From the NCBI GenBank assembly GCA_947258825.1, contig CAMYJX010000041.1, positions 1-39,392 of the forward strand: DNA of 39,392 bases, in the 5' to 3' direction. Numbering within the stretch: the first letter of the stretch is position 1; each line of letters starts with the position of its first letter. This document shows positions 7,742 to 16,710 of the stretch, one piece after another. The position numbers and the translations under genes were made by a program. Source of the DNA: an uncultured Pseudomonadales bacterium. Its GTDB lineage: Bacteria > Pseudomonadota > Gammaproteobacteria > Pseudomonadales > Azotimanducaceae. The notes beneath the pieces are model-generated. The model did no database searches. It was not told the origin of the DNA and saw nothing but the letters and a program-made list of their open reading frames with translations.

Positions 7742-10435
7742 TCAATCCACGAGTGCCGGGTCCACTCCTGCCGGCGGGACGGCCGCGTCGCCCAGCACCA
7801 GCGCTTCCAGCAGCGAGCTCAGCAGCGCAAGCTGCCGGGCGGCCTCTTCGAACTCGCTGACACCCAGCGCCCGCAGATAACCCTCGAACGCGGCCTTTGC
7901 AGCTTCGGCAACGTTGCCTGAGCTGCGCTCACCGGGCTGTCTGTCGGACGCTCCGGGTGCCAGCAGCCCCAGCAGGGCTTCGTCGAAGGTTTCCGCGTAG
8001 CTCAGCTTGTCGCCGTGCATCACGGCCACCAGGCGAAGCTCCGGATAGGCCGCCGTCTCGGCCTGCAGGTAGATGGGCTCTACGTACAGCAGCGTGTTGT
8101 CCACGGGTATCGCCAGCACGTTGCCTCGGATGACGTCGGAACCCTGCTGATCCCAGAGCGTCAGCTGGCCCGACAGGAAGGAATCCTGGTCGATCTTGCT
8201 CTCTACCTGCTGCGGGCCGAGCACGCGGCTCTCCTTGGGAAACTTGTACGCCAGAAAGCGCCCGTAGTTGTCCCCGTCGGACAGGCCGGCGATCCAGCCG
8301 ATGAGCACCTGACGGTTCTTGGGGGTGAACGGCAGAATCAGGACGAACTCGGCACGGTCGGACCCGGGCAGCTCCCACATCACGTAGTAGGGTTCCACCG
8401 GTTTGATGCTGTGATAATGCTTCTCTGTCGCCCGCACCCACAGGTCTTCCTGATTGTAGAAAACCTCCGGGTCCGACATGTGATACTTGGTGAAGATCAG
8501 ACCCTGGGCGAGCAGGAAATCCTGCGGGTAGCGAACGTGCCTGCGCAGCGCCTCCGGCATCGCGTCGGCGGGTTTGAACAGGTCTGGCAGCGCGCGCTGC
8601 CAGGTTCGGGTAATGGGATCCTCCGGATCGAACACGTAGTAGTCGACGCTGCCGTTGTAAGCGTCCACCACCACCTTCACCGAGTTGCGCAGGTAATTGG
8701 CGCCATCCAGGCGGGCGACGGTTCTCGCGCCTACGGAACCCTCGCGATACTCGATGAACTCGCGCGAGTCGAACGGCTGGCTGTACGGGTAGTAGTTGGA
8801 TCGCGTGTAGGCGTCCATGATCCAGTACAGGCGACCGTCCACGGTGACGATGTAGGGGTCGGCGTCGAAGACGAGGAACGGCGCAATGCTCTGGGCCCGT
8901 TCCTGAATGCGCCGGCGAAACATGATTGCGTACCGGGCGTAGACGTTTGACTCGCCGCTGGGGTAGTCGAACTCTTCCTCCAGCGTGTTCACCACCGCGG
9001 ACCCGTAGGTCAGCTCCCCGTAGTAGATCTCCGGTCGCGTTATTTGCAGCTCGGGCACCGTCGCCTGCGGCGGGATGTCCCGCACCAGCAGGTTAGGCAG
9101 GCCCTCGGCGGTGAAGTCGCTGACCGTTGCCAGGGTGATCCCGTAGCCGTGAGTGAACTTGAAGCGCCGGTTCACGAAGGTCTGGCTCTGAGCGGGTAGA
9201 TTGTGCTGGGCAAGTTCCCGGGCGGCCACCATCACCTGTCGGTATTTACCATCCAACTCGTAGCGGTCGATGTCGACGTCCACGAACTCGTAGTACAGGC
9301 GGATCTCCTGGAACTGTTTGTAGACCGCATCCAGCGCTCGCCAGTCCCACAGCCTTACCTCGGACAACAGGTTCTGGTTGGCGTCGAGGGTAGCCTGGGA
9401 AAGCGTCCTGGCGGGAACAAACTGCTTTTCCTCGATCTGGTCGAGGCGGAACCCGCGGCGGGTGAACTCGATGTTGCGAGCGATGTAGGGCTTTTCGAAA
9501 GTGATCTCGTTGGGTTTGACCACCAGCCACTGGACCAGCGCCGGAATGGCGACCAGCAGCAGCGTCGATACCAAGCCGATCCCCGCCCACACGGCCGCCA
9601 GCGCCGCGACGGCGGGACGGCCCGTGTGCAGCCATCGGCCGAGCAGCGTCAGCATTCGCGCCCGGAATGCCGGCAACATCGGCAGCAGACCCACCAGCAG
9701 AAAGCCGACGGCCGCACCCAGCAGGGCTGGCCGGCGAATGTGCACGTCGGCCCATCCGGGGCCCAGCACGACGCCCCAGTTCGAATAGAGCAGATGGCAC
9801 AGGGCGAGCAGCATCCCCGCTGCCAGCACCAGGCCCAGCCCGGCATTGGCGACAGGCACCACCAACTGATCGCCCTGGGGTTCCTGCAGCACGCGCGGAC
9901 GGATGATGCCGCCTTGCTCCCAGACGAACAGGGTGGCGACCAGGGCAACCGTCGCCACGTACAGCAGCAGCCAGAACAGCCCGTCGAGCAGCGGTAGCAC
10001 GAAGAGGTAGAAGCCGGCGTCCAGCCCGAGCATGGGATCGGTCACCCCGGCGCGAACCCGGTTCAGAAACATCAGAGCGTTCTGCCAGCACAGCAGGCCC
10101 CAGACCACGCCGCCCGGGGCCGCGATCCAGGCCACCCCGCGGCGCAGATGCGAGCCCGCTCGGAACGCCAGCACCCAGGCGACGGCGAACGCCAGGGCCG
10201 CGCCGAAAGCAACCGCGCCAACCCGGGCAGCAACGAAAATCCAGAAACGCTTGCCGTAGCCCAGGGCTTCGAACCACAGAAACTCACCCCAGAAGCTCAT
10301 CAGGCCGAAGGAGCCCAGGGTTGCAGACAGGATGAGCAGTCCGGTGAGCAGCCGTGGGGGGCGCCGTTGAATCAGACCTTCCCGTGCCAGCAAGACGCCG
10401 GCAGCGAGCAGTATGGCGAGTACAACCAGATACAT
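7742..10435 (-). CDS. UPF0182 family large membrane protein
   Basis: An 897-residue protein of the UPF0182 (COG1615) family. The N-terminal third has about seven transmembrane helices, with the family hallmark FLWFEALGYGKRFW near residue 52 onward. A large, probably extracytoplasmic domain follows, with motifs such as EKPYIARNIEFTRRGF, MFRRRIQERAQSIAPFLVFD and YHMSDPEVFYNQEDLW. The length matches the family. ATG 10435 is preceded by GAGG about eight bases upstream. Function is unknown in all members I know. It is divergent from thrS across a 200-bp gap and has no same-strand partner. Confidence 0.95.
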   Translation of the reverse strand: MYLVVLAILLAAGVLLAREGLIQRRPPRLLTGLLILSATLGSFGLMSFWGEFLWFEALGYGKRFWIFVAARVGAVAFGAALAFAVAWVLAFRAGSHLRRGVAWIAAPGGVVWGLLCWQNALMFLNRVRAGVTDPMLGLDAGFYLFVLPLLDGLFWLLLYVATVALVATLFVWEQGGIIRPRVLQEPQGDQLVVPVANAGLGLVLAAGMLLALCHLLYSNWGVVLGPGWADVHIRRPALLGAAVGFLLVGLLPMLPAFRARMLTLLGRWLHTGRPAVAALAAVWAGIGLVSTLLLVAIPALVQWLVVKPNEITFEKPYIARNIEFTRRGFRLDQIEEKQFVPARTLSQATLDANQNLLSEVRLWDWRALDAVYKQFQEIRLYYEFVDVDIDRYELDGKYRQVMVAARELAQHNLPAQSQTFVNRRFKFTHGYGITLATVSDFTAEGLPNLLVRDIPPQATVPELQITRPEIYYGELTYGSAVVNTLEEEFDYPSGESNVYARYAIMFRRRIQERAQSIAPFLVFDADPYIVTVDGRLYWIMDAYTRSNYYPYSQPFDSREFIEYREGSVGARTVARLDGANYLRNSVKVVVDAYNGSVDYYVFDPEDPITRTWQRALPDLFKPADAMPEALRRHVRYPQDFLLAQGLIFTKYHMSDPEVFYNQEDLWVRATEKHYHSIKPVEPYYVMWELPGSDRAEFVLILPFTPKNRQVLIGWIAGLSDGDNYGRFLAYKFPKESRVLGPQQVESKIDQDSFLSGQLTLWDQQGSDVIRGNVLAIPVDNTLLYVEPIYLQAETAAYPELRLVAVMHGDKLSYAETFDEALLGLLAPGASDRQPGERSSGNVAEAAKAAFEGYLRALGVSEFEEAARQLALLSSLLEALVLGDAAVPPAGVDPALVD

Positions 10436-10543
10436 GAGCCAGCCTCGTGGTTGTCGGGTTTCCTGGCAGCTGCCTTATCTTTGGATTATGGCATGAATCC
10501 GCCAGCCGCCCGCGTGCGGATGCGGGGCCTTTGCGGCGCCCGG

Positions 10544-10572
10544 GCGCAGCGCGTGCGCAGCGCAAGCGCAGC
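10544..10572. repeat. three 11-bp GC-rich direct repeats upstream of thrS
   Basis: The core GCGCAGCGC occurs at 10544-10552 and 10555-10563, and GCGCAGC again at 10566-10572, an 11-bp period within the gap between the UPF0182 gene and thrS. It lies 60-90 bp before the thrS start, where a leader or operator could be. No role is shown by the sequence itself; a recombination or slippage origin is equally possible. Confidence 0.55.
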
Positions 10573-10635
10573 CCGGCATCGACCCCGGGGCGCGGCTTTG
10601 GCAGAATCGCGGGTTTTGCGAGCGGAAATTCCCTC

Positions 10636-12564
10636 ATGGTCAACATCAGGCTGCCCGACGGATCGGTACGACAGTTCGACAAGCCGGTGACGGGCACCGA
10701 GCTGGCGGAATCCATCTCGAAGTCATTGGCGAAAGCGGCGCTGGCCGTGCGCGTGGACGGCGAGCTGAAAGACGTATACCTGCCCATAGAGACGGACGCG
10801 TCGGTAGAGATCATCACCCGGAACAGTCAGGAAGGTGTGGATCTGCTGCGTCACGATGCGGCCCACGTGCTGGCGGAAGCGGTTAAGGAGCTCTACCCGG
10901 AGACCCAGGTCACCATCGGACCCACCATAGAAAACGGCTTCTATTACGATTTCGCCCGTGAGACGCGCTTCACCCCCGAAGACCTGGAGGTGATCGAGGC
11001 GCGGATGCGGGAAATCGTCAAGCGCAACGAGGAGATTCGCCGGGAAGTCTGGGACCGGGACGAGGCCGTTGCGTTCTTCAAGGAGCAGGGCGAGGCCTAC
11101 AAAGCGGAAATCATTGCCAGCATCCCCCAGGGGGAGGAAGTCGGCCTCTATCGCCAGGGTGATTTCATCGATCTGTGCCGAGGCCCCCACCTGCCTTCCA
11201 CGGGTAAGCTGGGCACGTCATTCAAGCTGATGTCCATCGCCGGCGCCTACTGGCGCGGGGACTCACGCAACGAGATGCTGCAGCGCATTTATGGAACTGC
11301 CTGGGCCGATGACAAGGCGCTGAAAGCTCACCTGAAGCGCCTGGAGGAAGCGGAGAAACGCGATCACCGCCGCCTCGGTCGGGAGATGGACCTTTTCCAC
11401 CTGCAGGAAGAAGGGCCGGGCGCGGTGTTCTGGCACCCCAAGGGTTGGACGCTGTTTCAGGCCATGATCGGCTACATGCGCGAAAAGCAGATCAGCGCCG
11501 GTTATCACGAGGTGAACACCCCGGAAATTCTTGACCGTTCGCTGTGGCTGAAGTCGGGACACGCCGAGAAGTTCGGCGACAACATGTATCTGACTCAGAC
11601 TCCGGACGAACGCGTGTTCGCCATCAAGCCGATGAACTGCCCTGGACACATCCAGGTGTTCAAGCAGGGTATCAAGAGCTATCGCGATCTACCCTATTAC
11701 CTGGCCGAGTTCGGCAAGGTGCATCGATACGAACCGTCGGGTGCCCTGCACGGCCTCATGCGCGTGCGCGCTTTCACCCAGGATGACGCGCACATCTTCT
11801 GCACCGAGGCACAGATAACCGAGGAGTGCGTGCAGGCCTCCAAGCTGATTCACGAGATATACAACGACTTCGGCTTCGACGACGTGGTGGTGAAGTTCTC
11901 CGATCGGCCGGAGCAGCGGGTCGGCTCCGACGAAGTCTGGGACCATGCCGAAGCCGCGCTTAAAACCGCGCTGAACCAGATGCAGGTGGAGTGGACGCTG
12001 AACCCGGGTGAAGGCGCCTTCTACGGGCCGAAGCTGGAGTTCGTGCTGCGCGATGCCATCGGCAGGGACTGGCAGTGCGGCACCGTCCAGGTGGATCTCA
12101 ACATGCCCGAGCGTCTGGGCGCCACCTACGTGGACGCCGACGGTGAGCGCAAGCACCCGGTGATGATCCATCGCGCGCTGTTCGGCTCCCTCGAGCGGTT
12201 CTGCGGCATTCTCATCGAGCACTTTGCCGGCCACTTCCCGCTCTGGCTGGCGCCGCTGCAGATCGTGGTGGCGACCATCACCGACGAGGCTGACGAATAC
12301 GCCCGTGAAGTGCACGCGGCCGCGACTCGCAAGGGCTTGCGGGTCGAGCTGGACCTGCGCAACGAGAAGATCTCCTACAAGGTCCGGGAGCACAGCGTCA
12401 CCAAGGTTCCCGTGATGCTGGTGGTGGGTAAGCGTGAGGCGGACGAGCGCACCGTCGCCATTCGTCGCCTTGGCGGCAAGGCGCAGGAGGTGCTGGGCCT
12501 GGACGACGCGCTGGCAGCGCTGGCGAACGAGGCCCGCTCGCCGCTGGAACGCGAAGCCGGCTAG
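10636..12564 (+). CDS. thrS: threonine--tRNA ligase
   Basis: A 642-residue ThrRS, the same length as the E. coli enzyme. It has an N-terminal TGS domain (1-~62), an editing domain with His73 and His77 (RHDAAH) and the [12 protein letters not shown] motif, then a class II catalytic core with zinc ligands in [14 protein letters not shown] and [13 protein letters not shown]. Motif 2 is [19 protein letters not shown]-terminal anticodon-binding domain begins near LAPLQIVV. The enzyme charges tRNA-Thr in the cytoplasm and removes mis-acylated Ser. ATG 10636 fits the TGS start; a longer frame to 10447 is non-homologous. Unlike in many gammaproteobacteria, infC does not follow; a PNPOx-like gene does. 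Confidence 0.98.
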   Translation: MVNIRLPDGSVRQFDKPVTGTELAESISKSLAKAALAVRVDGELKDVYLPIETDASVEIITRNSQEGVDLLRHDAAHVLAEAVKELYPETQVTIGPTIENGFYYDFARETRFTPEDLEVIEARMREIVKRNEEIRREVWDRDEAVAFFKEQGEAYKAEIIASIPQGEEVGLYRQGDFIDLCRGPHLPSTGKLGTSFKLMSIAGAYWRGDSRNEMLQRIYGTAWADDKALKAHLKRLEEAEKRDHRRLGREMDLFHLQEEGPGAVFWHPKGWTLFQAMIGYMREKQISAGYHEVNTPEILDRSLWLKSGHAEKFGDNMYLTQTPDERVFAIKPMNCPGHIQVFKQGIKSYRDLPYYLAEFGKVHRYEPSGALHGLMRVRAFTQDDAHIFCTEAQITEECVQASKLIHEIYNDFGFDDVVVKFSDRPEQRVGSDEVWDHAEAALKTALNQMQVEWTLNPGEGAFYGPKLEFVLRDAIGRDWQCGTVQVDLNMPERLGATYVDADGERKHPVMIHRALFGSLERFCGILIEHFAGHFPLWLAPLQIVVATITDEADEYAREVHAAATRKGLRVELDLRNEKISYKVREHSVTKVPVMLVVGKREADERTVAIRRLGGKAQEVLGLDDALAALANEARSPLEREAG

Positions 12565-12591
12565 ATCGCGGCGTCAATCTTGAACAGACTC

Positions 12592-12616
12592 GGCCAGCCG
12601 GAGAGCACGGCTGGCC
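12592..12616 (+). terminator. hairpin between thrS and the PNPOx-like gene
   Basis: A perfect 9-bp stem (GGCCAGCCG at 12592-12600 with CGGCTGGCC at 12608-12616) encloses a 7-nt loop. No U-tract follows. Instead a second copy of CGGCTGGC occurs at 12624-12631, just before an A-run and the next start codon, so the left arm has two possible partners. It may be a Rho-assisted terminator, an mRNA end stabiliser or a simple translational switch. Confidence 0.4.
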
Positions 12617-12649
12617 AAGACAACGGCTGGCAAAAAAAGAGCAGCAACC

Positions 12650-13192
12650 ATGGCGGATCAGTTCCAGGCGCTCAGCGAGGCGCACATGGCCTTCATCAGG
12701 GCGCAGAAGATCTTTTTCGTGGGCAGCGCGGCCCGCGACGGCCGGGTGAACGTCTCGCCCAAAGGCCAGGACAGCCTGGCCGTTCTGGGGCCCAGCGAGA
12801 TTCTGTGGCTGAATCTCACCGGCAGCGGCAACGAGACCGCGGCTCATCTGCTGGAGGTGAATCGCCTCACTTTGATGTGGTGCGCCTTCGAAGGCCCGCC
12901 GCTGATCCTCCGTGTCTACGGCTCTGCGAAGGCGGTCCATCCCCGTGATGAGGACTGGCAGCGATGCGTGGCCACGCTGCCGCCGGGCCTGGGCGCCAGG
13001 CAGTATTTTCGGGTGCAGGTGGATCTCGTGCAGACGTCCTGCGGATACGCGGTGCCTTTTTTCGACTACCGGGAAGACCGGGTCGCGTTGACCCGCTGGG
13101 CGGACAAGAAGGGCGAGGCCGGAATCGCCGAGTACTGGGCAGGCACAAACCAGCGCAGCCTGGACGGCTACCCTACAGGAATCCTCGACTAA
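12650..13192 (+). CDS. pyridoxamine 5'-phosphate oxidase-fold protein
   Basis: A 180-residue protein of the PNPOx-like split-barrel fold. The features seen are an N-terminal helix (AHMAFIRAQKIFFVGSAA), the strand DGRVNVSPKGQD that normally contacts FMN phosphate, and the ETAAHLLEVNRLTLMWCAF block typical of uncharacterised PNPOx family members. The C-terminal half (ALTRWADKKGEAGIAEYWAG, then NQRSLDGYPTGI) matches the same sub-group. FMN or F420 binding is expected; the redox partner is unknown. It follows thrS by 85 bp with an intervening hairpin. Its stop overlaps by 4 bp with the stop of the convergent receiver-domain gene. Confidence 0.88.
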   Translation: MADQFQALSEAHMAFIRAQKIFFVGSAARDGRVNVSPKGQDSLAVLGPSEILWLNLTGSGNETAAHLLEVNRLTLMWCAFEGPPLILRVYGSAKAVHPRDEDWQRCVATLPPGLGARQYFRVQVDLVQTSCGYAVPFFDYREDRVALTRWADKKGEAGIAEYWAGTNQRSLDGYPTGILD

Positions 13193-14604
13193 GCGGGGTC
13201 GGCCTCGATGGGGACGAGTCGGAACACCACCCGGTTGTTCCGCTCCGCGATCAGATTCCACTCGCCGGCGGTATTGATGGAGGCCGGATACCCGTAGGGC
13301 ACGTCGGAATCCAGCCGGTCCCGGGCTACCAGACGAATCTCGATGCCGGGGTTCTGGAGGAATGGGGAGCTCTCCAGGAAGGTGGCAAAAGCCGCTGTCT
13401 GACGGTCGCTGGCGAAGGACGAGTCCTCCAGAGGATGTCCGAACAGGGCGCACTCATCAACGGGCATGTCCGGGTCGGGGAGACGATAGACGCCCGTTGC
13501 GTCAGTCACCAGGCAGAATTCGCCCAGATGAGACTCTACGGATACCATGCCCTGAAAATTCAGTGACGACAGGTGCGTCAGCAGTTCTCCCAGCTGCAGC
13601 GCGCGGGCGTCGTTGAACGGTATGGCGTCGAAAGGCAGCCCCGGGTTCTGGTTCATGGCCCACTCGAGGGTGTCCAGCGACTGGGTAAGGCGGGCCTGGG
13701 TTTCATTCAGCGCCTCTTCCCGCTCCCTGACCAGGCCTCCAGACTGCATGCGCACCGCTTTGACATGCGCTTCGTTGGCAGCGGTCACCTCGCCGAGCTG
13801 TGCCAGCAGGTCGTCGCGCTCAACCTTGATCTGTGCGAACAGGATGCCGAACACCAGCGCCACCAGCGCCACCAGCATCGTCAGGCCCGAAGTCAAGCGG
13901 TCTGCTGATGGTGGCGCGCTGGTAACTGGCTCGGCAACGGCTTCTTCCGCGTCCTGCTTGGCCTGCTTGCGCAACATTTCGTCGGCGACCTGCTTGGCGA
14001 AGTCCCGATGGCCGCGCAGGATGTCCGCGCGCAGGGTCAGATGCTGGTCCTCCAGAATGCGGGTCACCAGCGCCTGTACAGACATGCCTATGGCTTGCTG
14101 CTCGTAGAGTCGGTCCGGGTCGTCTTCGGCTGGCTCGGGTTCTGCGGGAACCTGATCGTCAGCGTCAGTGTCAGTGCCAGCGGCATCGTTGGCCGTGGCG
14201 ATGACGGACGCGGAAGGTTCTCCGCGCCGATCGGCCACCAGGCCCAGATCCAGCAGGCTCTGGAACAGCACCCCGGGATGCACTTCCTTCGGCAGAACGC
14301 CGACAGCGCCCAGTGCCCGTGCCTGACTGACGTAAACCTCGCCTTCCTTGGTGGTGTACATCATCACCGGGATGGTGGCAGTGCGCGGGTTGCTCTTGAT
14401 GGTGGTGACCGCCTCCAGCCCGTCCATTCCGGGCATGGTGTGATCCATGAAGATCACGTCCACCAGCTGGTGCTTGAGAAAATCGATGGCGTCTTCGCCG
14501 GATTCCGCGAACTCCACGATCAGATTGTGCGTCTCGAGCAGACGCTGCAGGGCCAAGCGGGCGGATTTTGAATCGTCCACCACCAGGGCGCGTTTGAGGG
14601 TCAT
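13189..14604 (-). CDS. receiver-domain protein with transmembrane helix and coiled coil
   Basis: A 471-residue protein. Residues 1-~122 form a CheY-like receiver with the acidic pair Asp10/Asp11, phospho-acceptor Asp54 (FMDHTMPGMDG), Thr84 and Lys106. An acidic linker (~129-165) and a helical stretch (~165-225) follow, then one hydrophobic helix at about 239-258 (LTMLVALVALVFGILFAQI) and a likely coiled coil (~260-315). The last ~155 residues (to ERNNRVVFRLVP) match nothing I recognise. A cytoplasmic receiver would place the C-terminal half in the periplasm. ATG 14604 was chosen over the TTG at 14607; GGAGAGAGG lies upstream. No histidine kinase is adjacent. Confidence 0.87.
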   Translation of the reverse strand: MTLKRALVVDDSKSARLALQRLLETHNLIVEFAESGEDAIDFLKHQLVDVIFMDHTMPGMDGLEAVTTIKSNPRTATIPVMMYTTKEGEVYVSQARALGAVGVLPKEVHPGVLFQSLLDLGLVADRRGEPSASVIATANDAAGTDTDADDQVPAEPEPAEDDPDRLYEQQAIGMSVQALVTRILEDQHLTLRADILRGHRDFAKQVADEMLRKQAKQDAEEAVAEPVTSAPPSADRLTSGLTMLVALVALVFGILFAQIKVERDDLLAQLGEVTAANEAHVKAVRMQSGGLVREREEALNETQARLTQSLDTLEWAMNQNPGLPFDAIPFNDARALQLGELLTHLSSLNFQGMVSVESHLGEFCLVTDATGVYRLPDPDMPVDECALFGHPLEDSSFASDRQTAAFATFLESSPFLQNPGIEIRLVARDRLDSDVPYGYPASINTAGEWNLIAERNNRVVFRLVPIEADPA

Positions 14605-14713
14605 CAAGCCTCTCTCCAGGGCATTCCGGTGTGCCCCGCTTTGACTGGAACCTATGGATAGTCTAGACCAGGGTTCAGGGTCCGCGTCTGTGAACCCCGT
14701 CTCCCGTAAGCAC

Positions 14714-14779
14714 GGTGCCGTTCGTTAACCTTTAACTTTTTCGAGACCTCGAAAAAGTTAAAGGTTAACGAACGGCACC
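14714..14779. repeat. 66-bp near-perfect palindromic element
   Basis: Two 32-nt arms (14714-14745 and 14748-14779) are exact reverse complements, separated by only 2 nt (AC at 14746-14747). The outer ends read GGTGCCGTTCG / CGAACGGCACC, and the inner part is A/T-rich (TTTAACTTTTTCGAG). The composition contrasts with the GC-rich surroundings. It lies between the acyl-CoA ligase stop and the receiver-protein start. It could fold as a very long hairpin in RNA from the minus strand, or extrude as a cruciform. There is no trailing U-tract, so it is not a standard intrinsic terminator. A REP/MITE-like mobile palindrome is the alternative I favour. Confidence 0.9.
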
Positions 14780-14799
14780 ATCTATCCGAACGGCACCAT
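14769..14799. repeat. 13-bp direct repeat next to the palindrome
   Basis: CGAACGGCACCAT occurs at 14769-14781 and again at 14787-14799, an 18-bp period. The first copy is the outer end of the palindrome's right arm, so the element's terminus is duplicated toward the ligase gene. This may be a scar of insertion or slippage, or a protein-binding repeat. Confidence 0.8.
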
Positions 14800-14802
14800 G
14801 AA

Positions 14803-16512
14803 TCAAGCCGCCAGGGTGGGATCCAGCGTGTCCCGCAGCTCGCGCTTCATAAACTTGCCGTTGGCGTTGCGAGGCAGCGGCTCGGTGGTGAACCACAGGT
14901 AGCGGGGCACCTTGTGAGCGGAGATCCTCTCCCGACAGTGCGCGCGCACCGTGTCGGCGTCGGCCTGCTCGCCGGCTTGGAGAAAGATCGCGGCACCGAC
15001 CTCTTCCCCCAGGCGATCGTCCGGGACTCCGAACACGATGCACTCGGCGATTGCCGGGTGCTCGTACAGGGCGCTTTCCACCTCCGCGCAGTAAACGTTC
15101 TCGCCGCCGCGCAGCACCATGTCCTTCGCTCTGTCGACGATGTAGATGAAGCCGTCTTCGTCAATGCGCGCGATGTCGCCGGTATGCAGCCAGCCGTCGG
15201 TGATGGTCTCTGCGGTTGCCTCTGGTCGATTGAGGTAGCCCCGGATCACGGCCGCGCCTCGCACCCACAGCTCGCCGATCTCGCCTGGGGGCAGAGCGTT
15301 GCCCTCGGCGTCCACGGTCTTGACCTCGTAGGAGGGCATGGCCGGCCCGCAGCTTTCCGGCTTGTCGATGAAGAAATCGGCGGAGATCGATGTGATGATG
15401 CCGCAGGTTTCGGTCATGCCGTAGCCGGTGTTGGGTCTTGCGGTCGCCACAGCCTGATCGATTTTGCTGACCAGATCAGGCTGCAGCTGAGCACCGCCGC
15501 CACCCAGGCTCAACAGCGAGGAAGTGTCGTATTTGGCGAAATCGGGATGAGATATGAGCTCCCGGGACATTACCGGCACCCCGGAGAGCGCGGTAATTCG
15601 CTCCCGCTCGACCAGCTCGAGCGCCTTGGTGGCATCCCACTTGTACATGAACACCAGCTTGCCGCCGCCTGCCGTGATCGAGTAAGCGATGCAGTTGTTT
15701 GCGGTGACGTGGAACAGCGGGGTCGTCACCAGAGCGGCGGTATCTGGCGGTGGCGCGCCTTCTTCCGGTATCGGTACCGTTCCGTTGCGTTGCCCGATGG
15801 TGGTCAGGCAGGTGGCCCAGAACCCCATGTTCATCAGGTTGGTGACGCATCCGCGGTGGGTCAGCTCGGCACCTTTGGGGTGTCCGGTAGTGCCCGATGT
15901 GTAGAAGATGCAGGCGTCGCTGTCGGGATCGATATCCACCGCCGGAAGCTCACCGCCGGCCGTCAGCAGTTCCTGCCATGGCGTCACGCCCGCCGGGCTG
16001 GTGCCTGACAGGCGCACGCCCACCAGCTGCATCTCGGGCATCTCATCGAGATGCTCCAGCGTCTGATCCAGGCGCCGCTGATCGCAGATCAGCACTTTCG
16101 GGCAGGCATCGTTCAGCCCGTAAACCAGCTCCGGACCTACCCACCAGGCGTTGACGCCCACCACCACCGCGCCCATGGCGACGGTAGCCCAGTAGGCCAG
16201 CAACCACTCCGGATAGTTGCGCATGGCGATGGCCACCCGGTCCCCTGGTTCAACGCCCTGGGCGCGTAGCCAGTTGGCGATGGCGGCCACCTGGCGTTGG
16301 GCTTCGGCGTAGGTGATGCGCTCGTCTTCGTAGATCAGATAGTCGCGATCTCCATAGGCCGCGGAGGCGAGCCACAGGTCGCGGACCGTTTGCGGAGCCG
16401 TTGCGAAAGCTCGGCTGGGATTGCCGCGGATATCTTCTGTCTTGATCTCGAACGGCGCGCCCGGCGCGGTCAGCTCCCCCCACACTTCCCTCAGCTGGTC
16501 GTACATCGACAT
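14803..16512 (-). CDS. class I adenylate-forming acyl-CoA ligase
   Basis: A 569-residue AMP-binding synthetase that activates a carboxylic acid to acyl-AMP and then acyl-CoA. It has the P-loop-like YTSGTTGHPKG (204-214), the GYGMTETCG motif, LHTGDIA, the hinge block DRAKDMVLRGGENVY, and the C-terminal catalytic Lys553 (PRNANGK). There is no signal peptide. The length and motifs fit medium/long-chain or hydroxy-acid ligases. ATG 16512 has AGGGGG at good spacing. It is divergent from the ACAD-phosphotransferase operon, an arrangement suggesting it supplies the acyl-CoA that the operon processes. The exact acid is unknown. Confidence 0.93.
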   Translation of the reverse strand: MSMYDQLREVWGELTAPGAPFEIKTEDIRGNPSRAFATAPQTVRDLWLASAAYGDRDYLIYEDERITYAEAQRQVAAIANWLRAQGVEPGDRVAIAMRNYPEWLLAYWATVAMGAVVVGVNAWWVGPELVYGLNDACPKVLICDQRRLDQTLEHLDEMPEMQLVGVRLSGTSPAGVTPWQELLTAGGELPAVDIDPDSDACIFYTSGTTGHPKGAELTHRGCVTNLMNMGFWATCLTTIGQRNGTVPIPEEGAPPPDTAALVTTPLFHVTANNCIAYSITAGGGKLVFMYKWDATKALELVERERITALSGVPVMSRELISHPDFAKYDTSSLLSLGGGGAQLQPDLVSKIDQAVATARPNTGYGMTETCGIITSISADFFIDKPESCGPAMPSYEVKTVDAEGNALPPGEIGELWVRGAAVIRGYLNRPEATAETITDGWLHTGDIARIDEDGFIYIVDRAKDMVLRGGENVYCAEVESALYEHPAIAECIVFGVPDDRLGEEVGAAIFLQAGEQADADTVRAHCRERISAHKVPRYLWFTTEPLPRNANGKFMKRELRDTLDPTLAA

Positions 16513-16634
16513 CGTTTTCCCCCTGGTTCGGTATTTCCCCTAAAATGCCGGTTCGGGTGGGCTACAACGCGCTGCCACGGAACCGGGCTGCGGATGTTAA
16601 ACCACCTGACGCGGAGAGTGGAGACGCGGTGCGG

Positions 16635-16663
16635 TTGGATGCTGGTCAGCCTCTGGCTATAGT
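16635..16663 (+). promoter_or_regulatory. candidate sigma-70 promoter of the ACAD operon
   Basis: TTGGAT (16635-16640) and TATAGT (16658-16663) are separated by exactly 17 bp, close to the TTGACA/TATAAT consensus, about 48 bp before the acyl-CoA dehydrogenase ATG. In the same divergent region, GGTTCGG occurs twice (near 16524 and 16551), a possible operator for the ligase side. Assignments are by eye only. Confidence 0.55.
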
Positions 16664-16710
16664 GCGCTTCGATATAGTTTTTAATGTGCGGCCATCAGGG
16701 GGAACCACGC

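Noticed and set aside
14714..14779. CRISPR array or classic intrinsic terminator
   Set aside because: There is a single inverted pair, not spaced direct repeats, and no trailing U-tract; it is listed as a palindromic element instead.
14914..16008. Plus-strand frame of about 364 codons over the acyl-CoA ligase
   Set aside because: It is antisense to all core ligase motifs and has no independent features.
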